Source: Pontibacillus sp. HMF3514 (GTDB lineage Bacteria; Bacillota; Bacilli; Bacillales; BH030062). Taken from it: a DNA stretch of 64,000 nt. A program made the translations under genes and the position numbers. This document shows positions 32,588 through 42,661 of the stretch, piece after piece (position 1 is the stretch's first letter; each line of letters starts with the position of its first letter). The notes under the pieces were generated by a model, which was not told where the DNA came from, searched no databases, and was given only the letters and a program-made list of their open reading frames with translations. The stretch spans positions 434,001 through 498,000 of the forward strand of contig NZ_CP047393.1 in the NCBI RefSeq assembly GCF_009858175.1. Reading direction: 5' to 3'.

Positions 32588-34558
32588 TCACCTTAAATAA
32601 ATAATATCTTTCAGTTCAAATATCTTATCAACAATACCTAATCGTTGGGCGGGGGTCTTATTTACTTTACCTGTCTTGTAAGGTAAACAAAAATTATAGT
32701 ACGTCCTCAATATCGTTATGGCCATTTGTGCGTACTTTGGATTAAAGTTCGCATAGATGTAACTCTTTTGATCTCCTCGAGCAGTTGTTAAGGGCCTCTC
32801 AAGTATCGACAGTCTTCTTCTAATTTGCTGTATAAAGGCATTTGATGCGTTGTCGTTCACATTTAGCATTAATTCAGCAATATCCTTTGGTTCGAGAGAC
32901 GATAAGTTGGTTGTACAATCCACAGAACGATACCCCCTATCTATCGTAGCCAAAGGATGTTCTATCGGGTTATCATCGTATTCTAAATGAGTACCAGTAG
33001 AAGTTTTAACTTCTTTATGAAAATGGTGGGTTTCAAATAGTTTTTCTAGTTTAAGCTTGGCTAAGTCTCTTAGTTTTTTTGTCTTAATATCATTGAAATT
33101 AGCCCATTCTAAAAGTTCATTTTGTGCTTCTAAAAACTCCTGTCGCGCTTGTTTCCTTGACTTAGTTTTGTCTGTTTGACACAGGAAGTGGTGTCCATCG
33201 CTCAAACGTATTTCTCTCGCAAACACTCGGAAAATAGCTGTGATAAGAGAGCTGTCTTCATCCGTTATAAAACGCCATTCCGATGCATTTACCATCTCTT
33301 TAATTAACCAATAGTGAGCAATACTTGTGTAAGTTGAGTTAACCTGTAAGCCATCTGTATATTTGGCTCTTTTCTCCACTTTAGATAGATCATTGTTATA
33401 CTCTGCTTTTGACTGTGTATCATTCGCTGAAGGTGGTTGCGGATAAAAAGAGAATTTGGTGTGCCTTGCATTCTTTCTGGCGTATACACCTAAATGGTCA
33501 TCCTTAAATTGAATAGTATCTTTCTCAATATCATCAAGAGAAGCTTCCCAATCATAATTTACATCGCTTCTAAATACATATCTAGAAATTGCATCAGCAC
33601 TAATTACTACATTAGTAGGGAAAACAGATTCCTCGAGTTCGCTATATTTGCTTCCTCCCATGCCTTTCTTGCGTACATTGTTTAAGTGGTATGTCATTTT
33701 ATCTGTGTTGATCCATATCTCTTTAAACTCTTTTGATTGCATCGGTTTGATTTCGTTTCTTTCTAAAAATTCAAGGCATCTAAGGTATACAAACTCTAAT
33801 TTGTCATAATATGTTCCATCTGCAATTCCTAACACTTCACAAGCTCTAGTTATTGGTTCTCTGTTTAGCAATAATTTAGTAAATAATAGGTTAATTTCAC
33901 TGCGCTTCTGATTATACACAACTGATTTTTTACCATCTGGTCTGAGTGTTGTCTTTTTCTTACATGTCTTGCATTGCCATTGCTGAGCGCCCGTGCTGCT
34001 ACTTTTCCCTTGTCTGTAAAATAGTGACGGTGATTTAAAGGGAGTTTGCTCGTGTTTAGGACATCCTTCCTTATGAAAGTTGTAAATAGGTTCATCAACC
34101 TTAACGCTATTTATGCGAATTAACCTATGTATTTCTTCAGCAATAGACCAATTAGATAACGCGGCAGACTTGCAACCAAGTGCGGCACCTCTATTTGGAT
34201 TCACTGGATCAGGATTACATTTGATCTGTTTTCTTTCATCACTTGATGAATCTAATCTATATCGACTTGGCTTTCCCTTTGTATCAAATTTCTCTTGTTG
34301 TAGTCCTTGCCACTTACAGTATGGATTTGTACAAAGATTGAATTGAAAAGAATAACTCTTTTTTAAAAGGGTGAATTCAATTGGTTTAAACAACAAATCC
34401 CTATACTTTGTTCCAAATTTCCTTGGAGGTAAGACATCATAATCCTTTTGTCTATTTTTTAACTCTTCTTCAGAAACAGGGTTAGTGACTTCTAATATAA
34501 CATCGTCCTTTGAAAGTATTTTTTTGAGTTTAGCCAACTTCCTCTTCCTTTTCCTCAA
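32588..34558 (-). CDS. large zinc-finger DDE-like transposase
   Basis: 656 aa. The basic N-terminus is followed by a Cys-rich region with Cys at 76, 81, 114, 129, 166, 196 and 199 (CTNPYC, GCPKH, CKTC), then an HTH-like stretch (ITRACEVLGIADGTYYDKL, 236-254). A DDE/RNase H-type core is suggested by D286 (WINTDKM), D433 (FITDEDSS) and E587 (SILERPL). The C-terminus has YNFCLPYK...TPAQRLGIVDKIF, typical of DDE transposases. The triad is my inference. Length is about twice that of common IS transposases. TTG 34558 is the outermost start; TTG 34537, behind a purine-rich Shine-Dalgarno, may be the true one. Overlaps the 85-aa gene upstream. Confidence 0.75.
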   Translation of the reverse strand: MRKRKRKLAKLKKILSKDDVILEVTNPVSEEELKNRQKDYDVLPPRKFGTKYRDLLFKPIEFTLLKKSYSFQFNLCTNPYCKWQGLQQEKFDTKGKPSRYRLDSSSDERKQIKCNPDPVNPNRGAALGCKSAALSNWSIAEEIHRLIRINSVKVDEPIYNFHKEGCPKHEQTPFKSPSLFYRQGKSSSTGAQQWQCKTCKKKTTLRPDGKKSVVYNQKRSEINLLFTKLLLNREPITRACEVLGIADGTYYDKLEFVYLRCLEFLERNEIKPMQSKEFKEIWINTDKMTYHLNNVRKKGMGGSKYSELEESVFPTNVVISADAISRYVFRSDVNYDWEASLDDIEKDTIQFKDDHLGVYARKNARHTKFSFYPQPPSANDTQSKAEYNNDLSKVEKRAKYTDGLQVNSTYTSIAHYWLIKEMVNASEWRFITDEDSSLITAIFRVFAREIRLSDGHHFLCQTDKTKSRKQARQEFLEAQNELLEWANFNDIKTKKLRDLAKLKLEKLFETHHFHKEVKTSTGTHLEYDDNPIEHPLATIDRGYRSVDCTTNLSSLEPKDIAELMLNVNDNASNAFIQQIRRRLSILERPLTTARGDQKSYIYANFNPKYAQMAITILRTYYNFCLPYKTGKVNKTPAQRLGIVDKIFELKDIIYLR

Positions 34559-34787
34559 TTAAATGTTCGATGTTTACCTGCTTGATAATCCGCTTGTTGT
34601 TTCTTTTGTCTTTTATCCACTCTATAAACTTTTTGTCATCTAGTATATTTAGCAATAGTTTATCAACTACATCGCTTTCCGTGTATTCTGTGTATTCTGC
34701 GTAGTAAGAGACGAGAGCTCTAACACGTTCTGAAATAAGCCAATCCACTTTATCAGCATTAATATTTCTAGGTTCAATAAATTCCAT
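34530..34787 (-). CDS. 85-aa transposon accessory protein
   Basis: 85 aa: MEFIEPRNINADKVDWLISE then RVRALVSYYAEYTEYTESDVVDKLLLNIL... and a basic/acidic tail. The residues around 10-45 could form a ribbon-helix-helix-like or small helical DNA-binding fold, which is a guess. It precedes and overlaps the transposase gene on the same strand, so it is probably a regulator or transposition cofactor. ATG 34787 lies 11 bases after AAAGGAG; a GTG at 34799 abuts that site. The AATTRRCATG boxes are directly upstream. Confidence 0.65.
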   Translation of the reverse strand: MEFIEPRNINADKVDWLISERVRALVSYYAEYTEYTESDVVDKLLLNILDDKKFIEWIKDKRNNKRIIKQVNIEHLIEEKEEEVG

Positions 34788-34831
34788 TATAAAAGACACT
34801 CCTTTATATCCTATTTTTAATCAGCATAACC

Positions 34832-35041
34832 AATTAACATGGGTTTTAACACTGAATTTAACACCAAAATTAACATGCTAAATAACATACCTTTTAGCAG
34901 TAGTACAATAATTTTTGTACGCTTGCGAATCAGTATACTAAATAGGGTGCTAATTGGCATGTTAAAGTACAAAATTTTTTCAAAAAACCTTGATATATCG
35001 ATAAAAAATGGAGGTGCAATTAGCATGCTAATTGCACCTCC
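34832..35041 (-). promoter_or_regulatory. AATTRRCATG box cluster and 32-bp palindrome at the right end
   Basis: Boxes AATTAACATG at 34832 and 34868, AATTGGCATG at 34952 and AATTAGCATG at 35018, the last being half of a perfect 32-bp palindrome (35010-35041; GGAGGTGCAATTAGC + mirror). The palindrome followed by ATTTTTT on the minus strand looks like a terminator facing inward. It also holds GGAGGTG 8 bases before an ATG on both strands. Short open frames here have no family resemblance. Candidate binding sites for the transposase or the 85-aa protein. Confidence 0.55.
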
Positions 35042-35061
35042 AAAAACAATGTTATTTTACG

Positions 35062-35088
35062 TTTTCTCCCTCTCAACCGAACCCGTTA
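35062..35088 (-). repeat. right terminal inverted repeat (27 bp)
   Basis: Exact reverse complement of 30796-30822. Confidence 0.9.
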
Positions 35089-35097
35089 GTCATGATT
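35089..35097 (+). repeat. 9-bp target duplication, right copy
   Basis: GTCATGATT, matching 30787-30795. Confidence 0.88.
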
Positions 35098-35118
35098 CCC
35101 AGAGCGTTTTTCTCTTTT
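35098..35118 (+). terminator. right half of the disrupted yerC terminator
   Basis: CCCAGAGCGTTTT followed by TCTCTTTT, that is, the 3' strand and U-tract of the original terminator. Confidence 0.8.
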
Positions 35119-35266
35119 AAGTAATTCTTACAGGATTGATGCGGAAAATCCTTAAACAAATGATTACGAGAAAGGCTACAATAACACTTAATAAACCTAC
35201 TTTGATTTCACGGAAGTAGGAGAGCTCCGCACGAAAGAGGTGGAGCTTCGCGAAGCAGGAAAGCAT
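35117..35266 (-). CDS. possible 49-aa membrane peptide
   Basis: Open frame of 49 codons (MLSCFAKLHLFRAELSYFRE then IKVGLLSVIVAFLVIICLRI FRINPVRIT). One convincing membrane helix flanked by charged residues, but no Shine-Dalgarno before the ATG and position downstream of the glyS terminator. It could be the remains of a longer membrane protein. Low confidence. Confidence 0.25.
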   Translation of the reverse strand: MLSCFAKLHLFRAELSYFREIKVGLLSVIVAFLVIICLRIFRINPVRIT

Positions 35267-35299
35267 GCAGTTAACAGGATCTTACCCTTCCAAGAGCAA

Positions 35300-35341
35300 A
35301 AAAAAGCTTTCGACCTGAGTTCCACAGGTCGAAAGCTTTCC
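35300..35341 (-). terminator. terminator of glyS
   Basis: AAAGCTTTCGACCT and AGGTCGAAAGCTTT arms; eight T's follow on the minus strand. Confidence 0.85.
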
Positions 35342-35347
35342 CAATAA

Positions 35348-36730
35348 TTAATAATCCATTTTACCTTCTAAGAAGCTACGCAGCTCACTGATTGGCATGC
35401 GTTTTTGCTCCATAGTGTCGCGGTCACGTACAGTTACCTGGCCGTCTTCTTGAGAGTCGAAGTCGTATGTGATACAGAATGGTGTACCGATCTCGTCGTG
35501 GCGACGGTAACGTTTACCGATAGATCCTGCATCATCATAGTCAACCATGAAATGCTTGCTTAGGTCAGCGAAGATCTCTTTAGCTTGATCTCCAATTTTC
35601 TTAGAAAGAGGGAAGATCGCTGCTTTGTATGGTGCAACAGCTGGGTGGAACTTCATAACGGTACGAGAAGATCCATCTTCAAGCTCTTCTTCCTCATATG
35701 CGTCAGCAATGAAGCTTAGTGCTAAGCGGTCCGCGCCTAGAGCAGGTTCAATTACATAAGGAATGTAACGTTCGTTTGTTTCCTGGTCAATGTACTTGAA
35801 GTCTTCGCCAGAATGCTCAGCGTGCTTACCTAGGTCATAGTCTGTACGAGACGCAATGCCCCAAAGCTCGCCCCATCCCATGGGGAACTTATACTCAATG
35901 TCAGTAGTTGCATTGGAGTAGTGGGATAGCTCATCTGCATCATGCTCACGAAGACGTAGGTTTTCGTCCGCAATTCCTAGAGATGTTAGCCAATTGTGGC
36001 AGAAGTCTTTCCAATACTTATACCATTCTAGCTCTTCACCAGGCTTACAGAAGAATTCCATTTCCATCTGTTCGAATTCGCGAGTACGGAAAATAAAGTT
36101 ACCAGGTGTGATTTCGTTACGGAAGCTTTTACCGATTTGGCCAATACCAAACGGAAGCTTTTTACGCATAGAACGCTGAACGTTTTTGAAGTTTACGAAA
36201 ATACCTTGTGCAGTTTCAGGACGAAGGTAGATATCATCTGTAGCCCCTTCTGTAACACCTTGTTGCGTTTGGAACATCAGGTTGAACTGACGAATTCCAG
36301 TGAAGTTTTGCTCGCCACAAGTTGGGCATACAATGTCATGCTTTTCGATTAGCTTTTCCATTTCATCAAATGGAAGGCCATCTACAACCATTTCATTCCC
36401 TTCTGCTTCAAGCTTATTTTCGATAAGCTTATCCGCACGGTGACGGGATTTACACTCTTTACAGTCGATCATTGGGTCGTTGAAGTTACCTAAGTGACCG
36501 GAAGCTTCCCAAGTTTTCGGGTTCATTAAGATCGCAGCATCCAGACCAACGTTCATCGGGTTCTCCTGGATGAATTTTTGCCACCAAGCGCGCTTTAAGT
36601 TGTTCTTAAGCTCAACGCCTAATGGACCGTAATCCCATGTGTTCGCAAGTCCGCCGTAGATTTCAGACCCCTGAAAAATAAAACCGCGATGCTTGGAGTG
36701 AGATACTAACTGTTCCATGTTTACTGACAT
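35348..36730 (-). CDS. glyS: glycyl-tRNA synthetase, single-chain (alpha2) type
   Basis: 460 aa class II synthetase of the eukaryote/B. cereus-like type, not the alpha2-beta2 GlyQS of B. subtilis. Motifs: [20 protein letters not shown] at the N-terminus, [54 protein letters not shown] and the C-terminal anticodon-binding domain. A CKEC/CPTC Cys pair set suggests a zinc site. Start ATG 36730 is 8 bases after AAGGAGG; ATG 36736 is only 2 bases away. Controlled by the T-box upstream. Confidence 0.95.
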   Translation of the reverse strand: MSVNMEQLVSHSKHRGFIFQGSEIYGGLANTWDYGPLGVELKNNLKRAWWQKFIQENPMNVGLDAAILMNPKTWEASGHLGNFNDPMIDCKECKSRHRADKLIENKLEAEGNEMVVDGLPFDEMEKLIEKHDIVCPTCGEQNFTGIRQFNLMFQTQQGVTEGATDDIYLRPETAQGIFVNFKNVQRSMRKKLPFGIGQIGKSFRNEITPGNFIFRTREFEQMEMEFFCKPGEELEWYKYWKDFCHNWLTSLGIADENLRLREHDADELSHYSNATTDIEYKFPMGWGELWGIASRTDYDLGKHAEHSGEDFKYIDQETNERYIPYVIEPALGADRLALSFIADAYEEEELEDGSSRTVMKFHPAVAPYKAAIFPLSKKIGDQAKEIFADLSKHFMVDYDDAGSIGKRYRRHDEIGTPFCITYDFDSQEDGQVTVRDRDTMEQKRMPISELRSFLEGKMDY

Positions 36731-36803
36731 ATGCATGTCCTCCTTATTAGATAGGTATTATAAATAAAATTAGCGAAAAGATACGCATGCAACACGAAAC
36801 CAT

Positions 36804-37034
36804 TAAAAAAACTCTCATCGCTGGGCGTCGTGTTGCCCAGGGACGAGAGTTATACCCGCGGTTCCACCCTGATTGATGCTATGTAAGTAAGGATAGCATC
36901 CACTTTATACGTGCATATTCGGGAGTGCCGTTTCCTTCATCCATTCTCCAGGCTTCCACCATCCCTGGATCGCTTTTGTTGAAGTGGGATCAAGTACTAT
37001 TTCTCCGTCATCATATGTAAATATTGATTTTGGT
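36804..37034 (-). promoter_or_regulatory. T-box leader of glyS
   Basis: On the minus strand the T-box GGGTGGAACCGCGG is at 36856-36869, followed by a terminator (AACTCTCGTCCC...GATGAGAGTT then TTTTTT; 36805-36851). Stem I region carries GAGAAATAGTA; GGC at 36927-36929 is the likely glycine specifier codon. Uncharged tRNA-Gly should favour read-through into glyS. Confidence 0.88.
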
Positions 37035-37040
37035 GAATCT

Positions 37041-37069
37041 ATAGTAGCACAGCTCCCGCGCTAGCACAA
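37041..37069 (-). promoter_or_regulatory. promoter of glyS
   Basis: Minus strand TTGTGC (37069-37064), 17 bases, TACTAT (37046-37041). Confidence 0.55.
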
Positions 37070-37086
37070 GTCTAGACCAAGCCTAA

Positions 37087-37500
37087 CTATTCTTTCGGAA
37101 CGCGAAGGCTGTCTAATAGGATGTAACCGAGTACGACTCCGGCTAGCGTTGGGATGTCTTGGTTCAAAAAGCCGCTATGTATTAGAGGTGGGTATTGATT
37201 TAATGGGGTAAGAGCCCATATCATACTGAATGTTACATAAGCAGCAGGTACTCCTACGAAAACAAACTTCACCCAATCGAATCCCCATTTTGTATTGTTT
37301 CTTCGTAACCAAATGCTAGGGATTCGAAGGGAAATCCCTAAAATAATGGGGAAAAGAGTGAAAGCAATCAAATAGGGGAGGTGTTCATATGTCATCATAC
37401 TATTATACTTCATGCGATAAAGGAGTAACCCTCCTTGGAACAGTAATACCCCAATTCCAATCGTCCAGCCAAGGTAGAACAAAGCGTGTTTCACGTTCAT
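37087..37500 (-). CDS. four-helix membrane protein of unknown function
   Basis: 137 aa with four hydrophobic segments (about 7-28, 42-60, 78-97, 115-132) and the basic loop RRNNTKWGFDWVK. I recognise no family. Ribosome binding site AGAGAGG before ATG. Ends just upstream of the glyS promoter, same strand. Confidence 0.65.
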   Translation of the reverse strand: MNVKHALFYLGWTIGIGVLLFQGGLLLYRMKYNSMMTYEHLPYLIAFTLFPIILGISLRIPSIWLRRNNTKWGFDWVKFVFVGVPAAYVTFSMIWALTPLNQYPPLIHSGFLNQDIPTLAGVVLGYILLDSLRVPKE

Positions 37501-37632
37501 CGACCTCTCTTTCTGGAAAAAATATCAACCCACTTTTGTTAATTCTACAAATTCCCCCTTCTGACCTTTCGATTGCGACATGAATTTTTGATATAATAAA
37601 CAGATGGAAAATGTAAAACGGAGGCTACACCC

Positions 37633-38322
37633 ATGTATGACATGAAGCAATGGGAGCATGTGTTTAAGCTTGATCCCAATAAAGAGATATCAGATAAAGA
37701 TTTAGAAGAGATTTGTGAGTCTGGAACAGATGCGATTATTGTAGGAGGAACGGACAACGTTACGCTCGATCAAGTTCTCTCCCTCTTAGCAAGTATTCGT
37801 CGATACACAGTACCGGTGATTTTAGAGGTGTCCAACCTTGAATCGATCACACCAGGCTACGATTATTATTTTGTTCCAACCGTACTTAATAGTTCAGAGA
37901 AAAAGTGGACGATGGATCTTCACCATCAGGCCGTGAAAGAATATGGAGATATTATGGACTGGGACGAAATTTTTGTTGAAGGTTATTGCATCTTAAATCC
38001 TGAAGCAAAAGCCTATCAGGTGACCAACAGCAAAATGCCAGACCAGGAAGATACCATAGCCTACGCACAAATGGCTGAAAAAATGTTCCGATTACCGATT
38101 TTTTATATGGAATATAGCGGAACCTATGGTGATCCTGAACTCGTCAAAAAGGTAAAGGACAAGCTAGACGATACACTCCTGTTTTATGGCGGAGGTATCA
38201 CATCCAAAGAGCAAGCTCTTGAAATGAAAGAACATGCTGATGTTATCGTGGTCGGCAACATTATATATGAAAACAAAAAAGCAGCACTCAAAACGGTTAA
38301 AGCGATAAAAGAACGAGATTAA
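37633..38322 (+). CDS. pcrB: heptaprenylglyceryl phosphate synthase
   Basis: 229 aa TIM-barrel prenyltransferase of the PcrB/GGGPS family. It joins a polyprenyl diphosphate (heptaprenyl in Bacillus) to sn-glycerol-1-phosphate. Motifs: VGGTDNVT, EGYCILNPEAKAYQVT, YMEYSGTYGDPELV and FYGGGITS. ATG behind CGGAGG; a TATAAT lies near 37593. First gene of pcrB-pcrA-ligA-camS. Confidence 0.94.
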   Translation: MYDMKQWEHVFKLDPNKEISDKDLEEICESGTDAIIVGGTDNVTLDQVLSLLASIRRYTVPVILEVSNLESITPGYDYYFVPTVLNSSEKKWTMDLHHQAVKEYGDIMDWDEIFVEGYCILNPEAKAYQVTNSKMPDQEDTIAYAQMAEKMFRLPIFYMEYSGTYGDPELVKKVKDKLDDTLLFYGGGITSKEQALEMKEHADVIVVGNIIYENKKAALKTVKAIKERD

Positions 38323-38337
38323 AGGAAGGTGTTTCCC

Positions 38338-40623
38338 TTGAACCCGTTACAGAATGATTTACTTAGTGGTTTGAATAAAGAACAGCAGGAAGCCGTGAAG
38401 AAAACGGAAGGTCCTTTGTTAATTATGGCAGGTGCAGGTAGTGGTAAGACACGCGTACTTACACACCGTATTGCTTATCTTCTTGGCGAAAAAGACGTGT
38501 CTCCACGTAATGTACTGGCTATTACCTTTACGAATAAAGCAGCCCGTGAGATGAAAGAACGTGTTGCAGATATTGTTGGATCAGACGCAAATGAAATGTG
38601 GATTTCGACATTCCACTCTATGTGCGTACGTATATTACGCCGAGACATTGATCGTATAGGCATCGATCGTAACTTCTCTATTCTTGATACAACCGACCAG
38701 CTTTCCGTCATTAAGCAGGTCCTAAAAGACTTAAATCTTGATCCGAAAAAGTTTGATCCACGTGCAATGCTAGGTGCGATCAGTAGTGCGAAAAACGAAC
38801 TTAAAACAGCTGAGGACTATAACAAAACCGTCGGAAGCTACTATGATCAGCAAACGGGTAAAGTTTATGAGAAGTATCAAAAAACACTTCGTAAAAACCA
38901 ATCACTCGACTTTGATGATCTCATCATGCAGACGCTTACGTTATTCGACCGTGTTCCAGAGGTTCTGGAATACTATCAACGTCGCTTTCAATACATTCAC
39001 GTTGATGAGTACCAGGATACAAACCACGCACAGTATCAACTTGTAAAGCTTTTAGCAGATCGTTTTCAAAATCTATGTGTTGTAGGGGACTCCGACCAGT
39101 CAATCTATCGTTGGCGTGGAGCGGATATTGCGAATATCTTATCCTTTGAAAGTGACTACCCTAATGCGAAAGTGATTATGCTTGAGCAAAACTATCGTTC
39201 AACGAAAAGCATCCTGAATGCAGCGAACGAGGTTATACAACAAAACTCCGGTCGTAAGCCGAAGAATCTTTGGACCGATAATGATGATGGCGAAAACATT
39301 CAATACTACCAGGCACCAACTGAGCGTGATGAAGCGCTTTACGTGGTGAATAAAACAGAAGAATATGTTCGCTCAGGCGATTATAAATACAAAGATGTAG
39401 CGATTTTATATCGTACGAATGCGCAGTCTCGTACGATTGAGGAAACGTTTGTAAAAGCAAACGTACCTTATCAAATCATCGGAGGCACGAAGTTCTACGA
39501 TCGTAAGGAGATTAAGGACATTCTGGCTTACCTTCGTCTTATTTCGAATCCGAACGATGATATTTCATTCTCTCGTATTGTCAATGAACCGAAGAGAGGA
39601 GTAGGAAAAACATCTTTAGAAAACTTGCAAATGTACGCAGCACAAAATGATTTGTCGATGTACGAAGCAGTGGGAGAAGTTGAATTCGTGGGTCTAAGCA
39701 AAAAGGCGACGAATGCTTTAAAAGAGTTCGGTTCCATGGTTAAGAACTGGCACCAACAACAGGACTTCCTTTCAGCTACAGATCTAGTAGAAGATGTTTT
39801 GAAGAAAACGGGTTATGAAGAGATGTTGAAAAATGAAAAGTCTCTTGAAGCTCAAAGCCGTCTTGAAAACATTAACGAATTCTTGTCTGTTGCACAGGAC
39901 TTTGAGAAGAATAATGAGGACAAGAGTTTAATTGCATTTTTAACAGACTTAGCCCTTATTGCAGATATTGATAAAGTAGATGATGATCCATTTGCTGATA
40001 ACAAAGTAACACTCATGACGCTTCACTCTGCAAAAGGACTTGAGTTCCCAATCGTATTCCTAATCGGTATGGAGGAAAACGTCTTCCCTCATAGTCGTTC
40101 AATCATGGATGAAGAAGAGATGGAGGAGGAACGCCGTCTCGCTTACGTAGGAATTACGCGCGCTGAAAAACAACTGTTTTTAACACATGCGAAAATGCGC
40201 ACGCTATTTGGTAAGACGAATATGAACCCAATCAGTCGTTTTATTGATGAAATTCCAGCGGATCTGATTGAAGGAAGAGATGAATCGGCTGGCTCTTCTC
40301 CGTTTGGTGGAGGAGGTTTCAGCGACCCAGCTCCCAAAGAATTTAACTCTATGTCTGGTGGCGGTCTGAACGGTGGCATGAACCAGGCACCAAAAGCAAA
40401 GCAGCAACCTAAACGTAAAGCTACGATGAACAAGAAACCTTCTACTGGAGGAGAGAGTGTCTCTTGGGCAACTGGTGATAAAGTATCCCATAAAAAATGG
40501 GGAGAAGGTACCGTTGTGAAAGTACAAGGATCCGGAGACTCGATGGAATTAGACATCGCTTTTCCAGCGCCAACCGGAATCAAACGTGTCCTAGCGAAAT
40601 TTGCCCCGATTACAAAAGGGTAA
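38338..40623 (+). CDS. pcrA: ATP-dependent DNA helicase PcrA
   Basis: 761 aa UvrD/Rep-type SF1A helicase. Walker A AGAGSGKT, motif Ia FTNKAAREM, Walker [39 protein letters not shown] and [10 protein letters not shown] are all present. The C-terminal tail ends in a Tudor-like [12 protein letters not shown] segment that binds RNA polymerase in relatives. Acts in repair, plasmid replication and clearing transcription conflicts. Start TTG 38338 (9 bases after AAAGGAAGG) is preferred over GTG 38329. Confidence 0.96.
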   Translation: MNPLQNDLLSGLNKEQQEAVKKTEGPLLIMAGAGSGKTRVLTHRIAYLLGEKDVSPRNVLAITFTNKAAREMKERVADIVGSDANEMWISTFHSMCVRILRRDIDRIGIDRNFSILDTTDQLSVIKQVLKDLNLDPKKFDPRAMLGAISSAKNELKTAEDYNKTVGSYYDQQTGKVYEKYQKTLRKNQSLDFDDLIMQTLTLFDRVPEVLEYYQRRFQYIHVDEYQDTNHAQYQLVKLLADRFQNLCVVGDSDQSIYRWRGADIANILSFESDYPNAKVIMLEQNYRSTKSILNAANEVIQQNSGRKPKNLWTDNDDGENIQYYQAPTERDEALYVVNKTEEYVRSGDYKYKDVAILYRTNAQSRTIEETFVKANVPYQIIGGTKFYDRKEIKDILAYLRLISNPNDDISFSRIVNEPKRGVGKTSLENLQMYAAQNDLSMYEAVGEVEFVGLSKKATNALKEFGSMVKNWHQQQDFLSATDLVEDVLKKTGYEEMLKNEKSLEAQSRLENINEFLSVAQDFEKNNEDKSLIAFLTDLALIADIDKVDDDPFADNKVTLMTLHSAKGLEFPIVFLIGMEENVFPHSRSIMDEEEMEEERRLAYVGITRAEKQLFLTHAKMRTLFGKTNMNPISRFIDEIPADLIEGRDESAGSSPFGGGGFSDPAPKEFNSMSGGGLNGGMNQAPKAKQQPKRKATMNKKPSTGGESVSWATGDKVSHKKWGEGTVVKVQGSGDSMELDIAFPAPTGIKRVLAKFAPITKG

Positions 40624-40643
40624 ACCTTGAGGTGAGTGAATAG

Positions 40644-42647
<2,004 letters not shown>

Positions 42648-42661
42648 GGAGAGTGGGGACC

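Larger units (their letters stand above)
30796..35088. mobile_element. 4,293-bp transposon inserted in the yerC terminator loop
   Basis: The ends are perfect 27-bp inverted repeats (30796-30822 and 35062-35088; outer sequence TAACGGGTTCGGTTGAG...) flanked by a 9-bp direct repeat. Contents: a plus-strand inward terminator, a Nudix hydrolase and a lipoprotein on the plus strand; a 656-aa DDE-like transposase and an 85-aa partner on the minus strand; a cluster of AATTRRCATG boxes and a 32-bp palindrome near the right end. Visibly more AT-rich than the neighbouring housekeeping genes. The IS family is not recognised; the zinc fingers and 9-bp duplication recall IS1 but the size does not. Confidence 0.88.

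Noticed and set aside
34817-35026. Minus-strand hydrophobic open frame of 69 codons, and an overlapping plus-strand frame (34839-35120)
   Set aside because: Both lie in an AT-rich control region, overlap each other and the palindrome, and look like no protein family. The Shine-Dalgarno/ATG in the palindrome is reported as a structural curiosity instead.
30774-35115. A ~50-bp imperfect terminal inverted repeat for the transposon
   Set aside because: The outer part is explained by the two half-stems of the host terminator and the duplicated target; the true perfect repeat is 27 bp and ends exactly at the 9-bp direct repeats.
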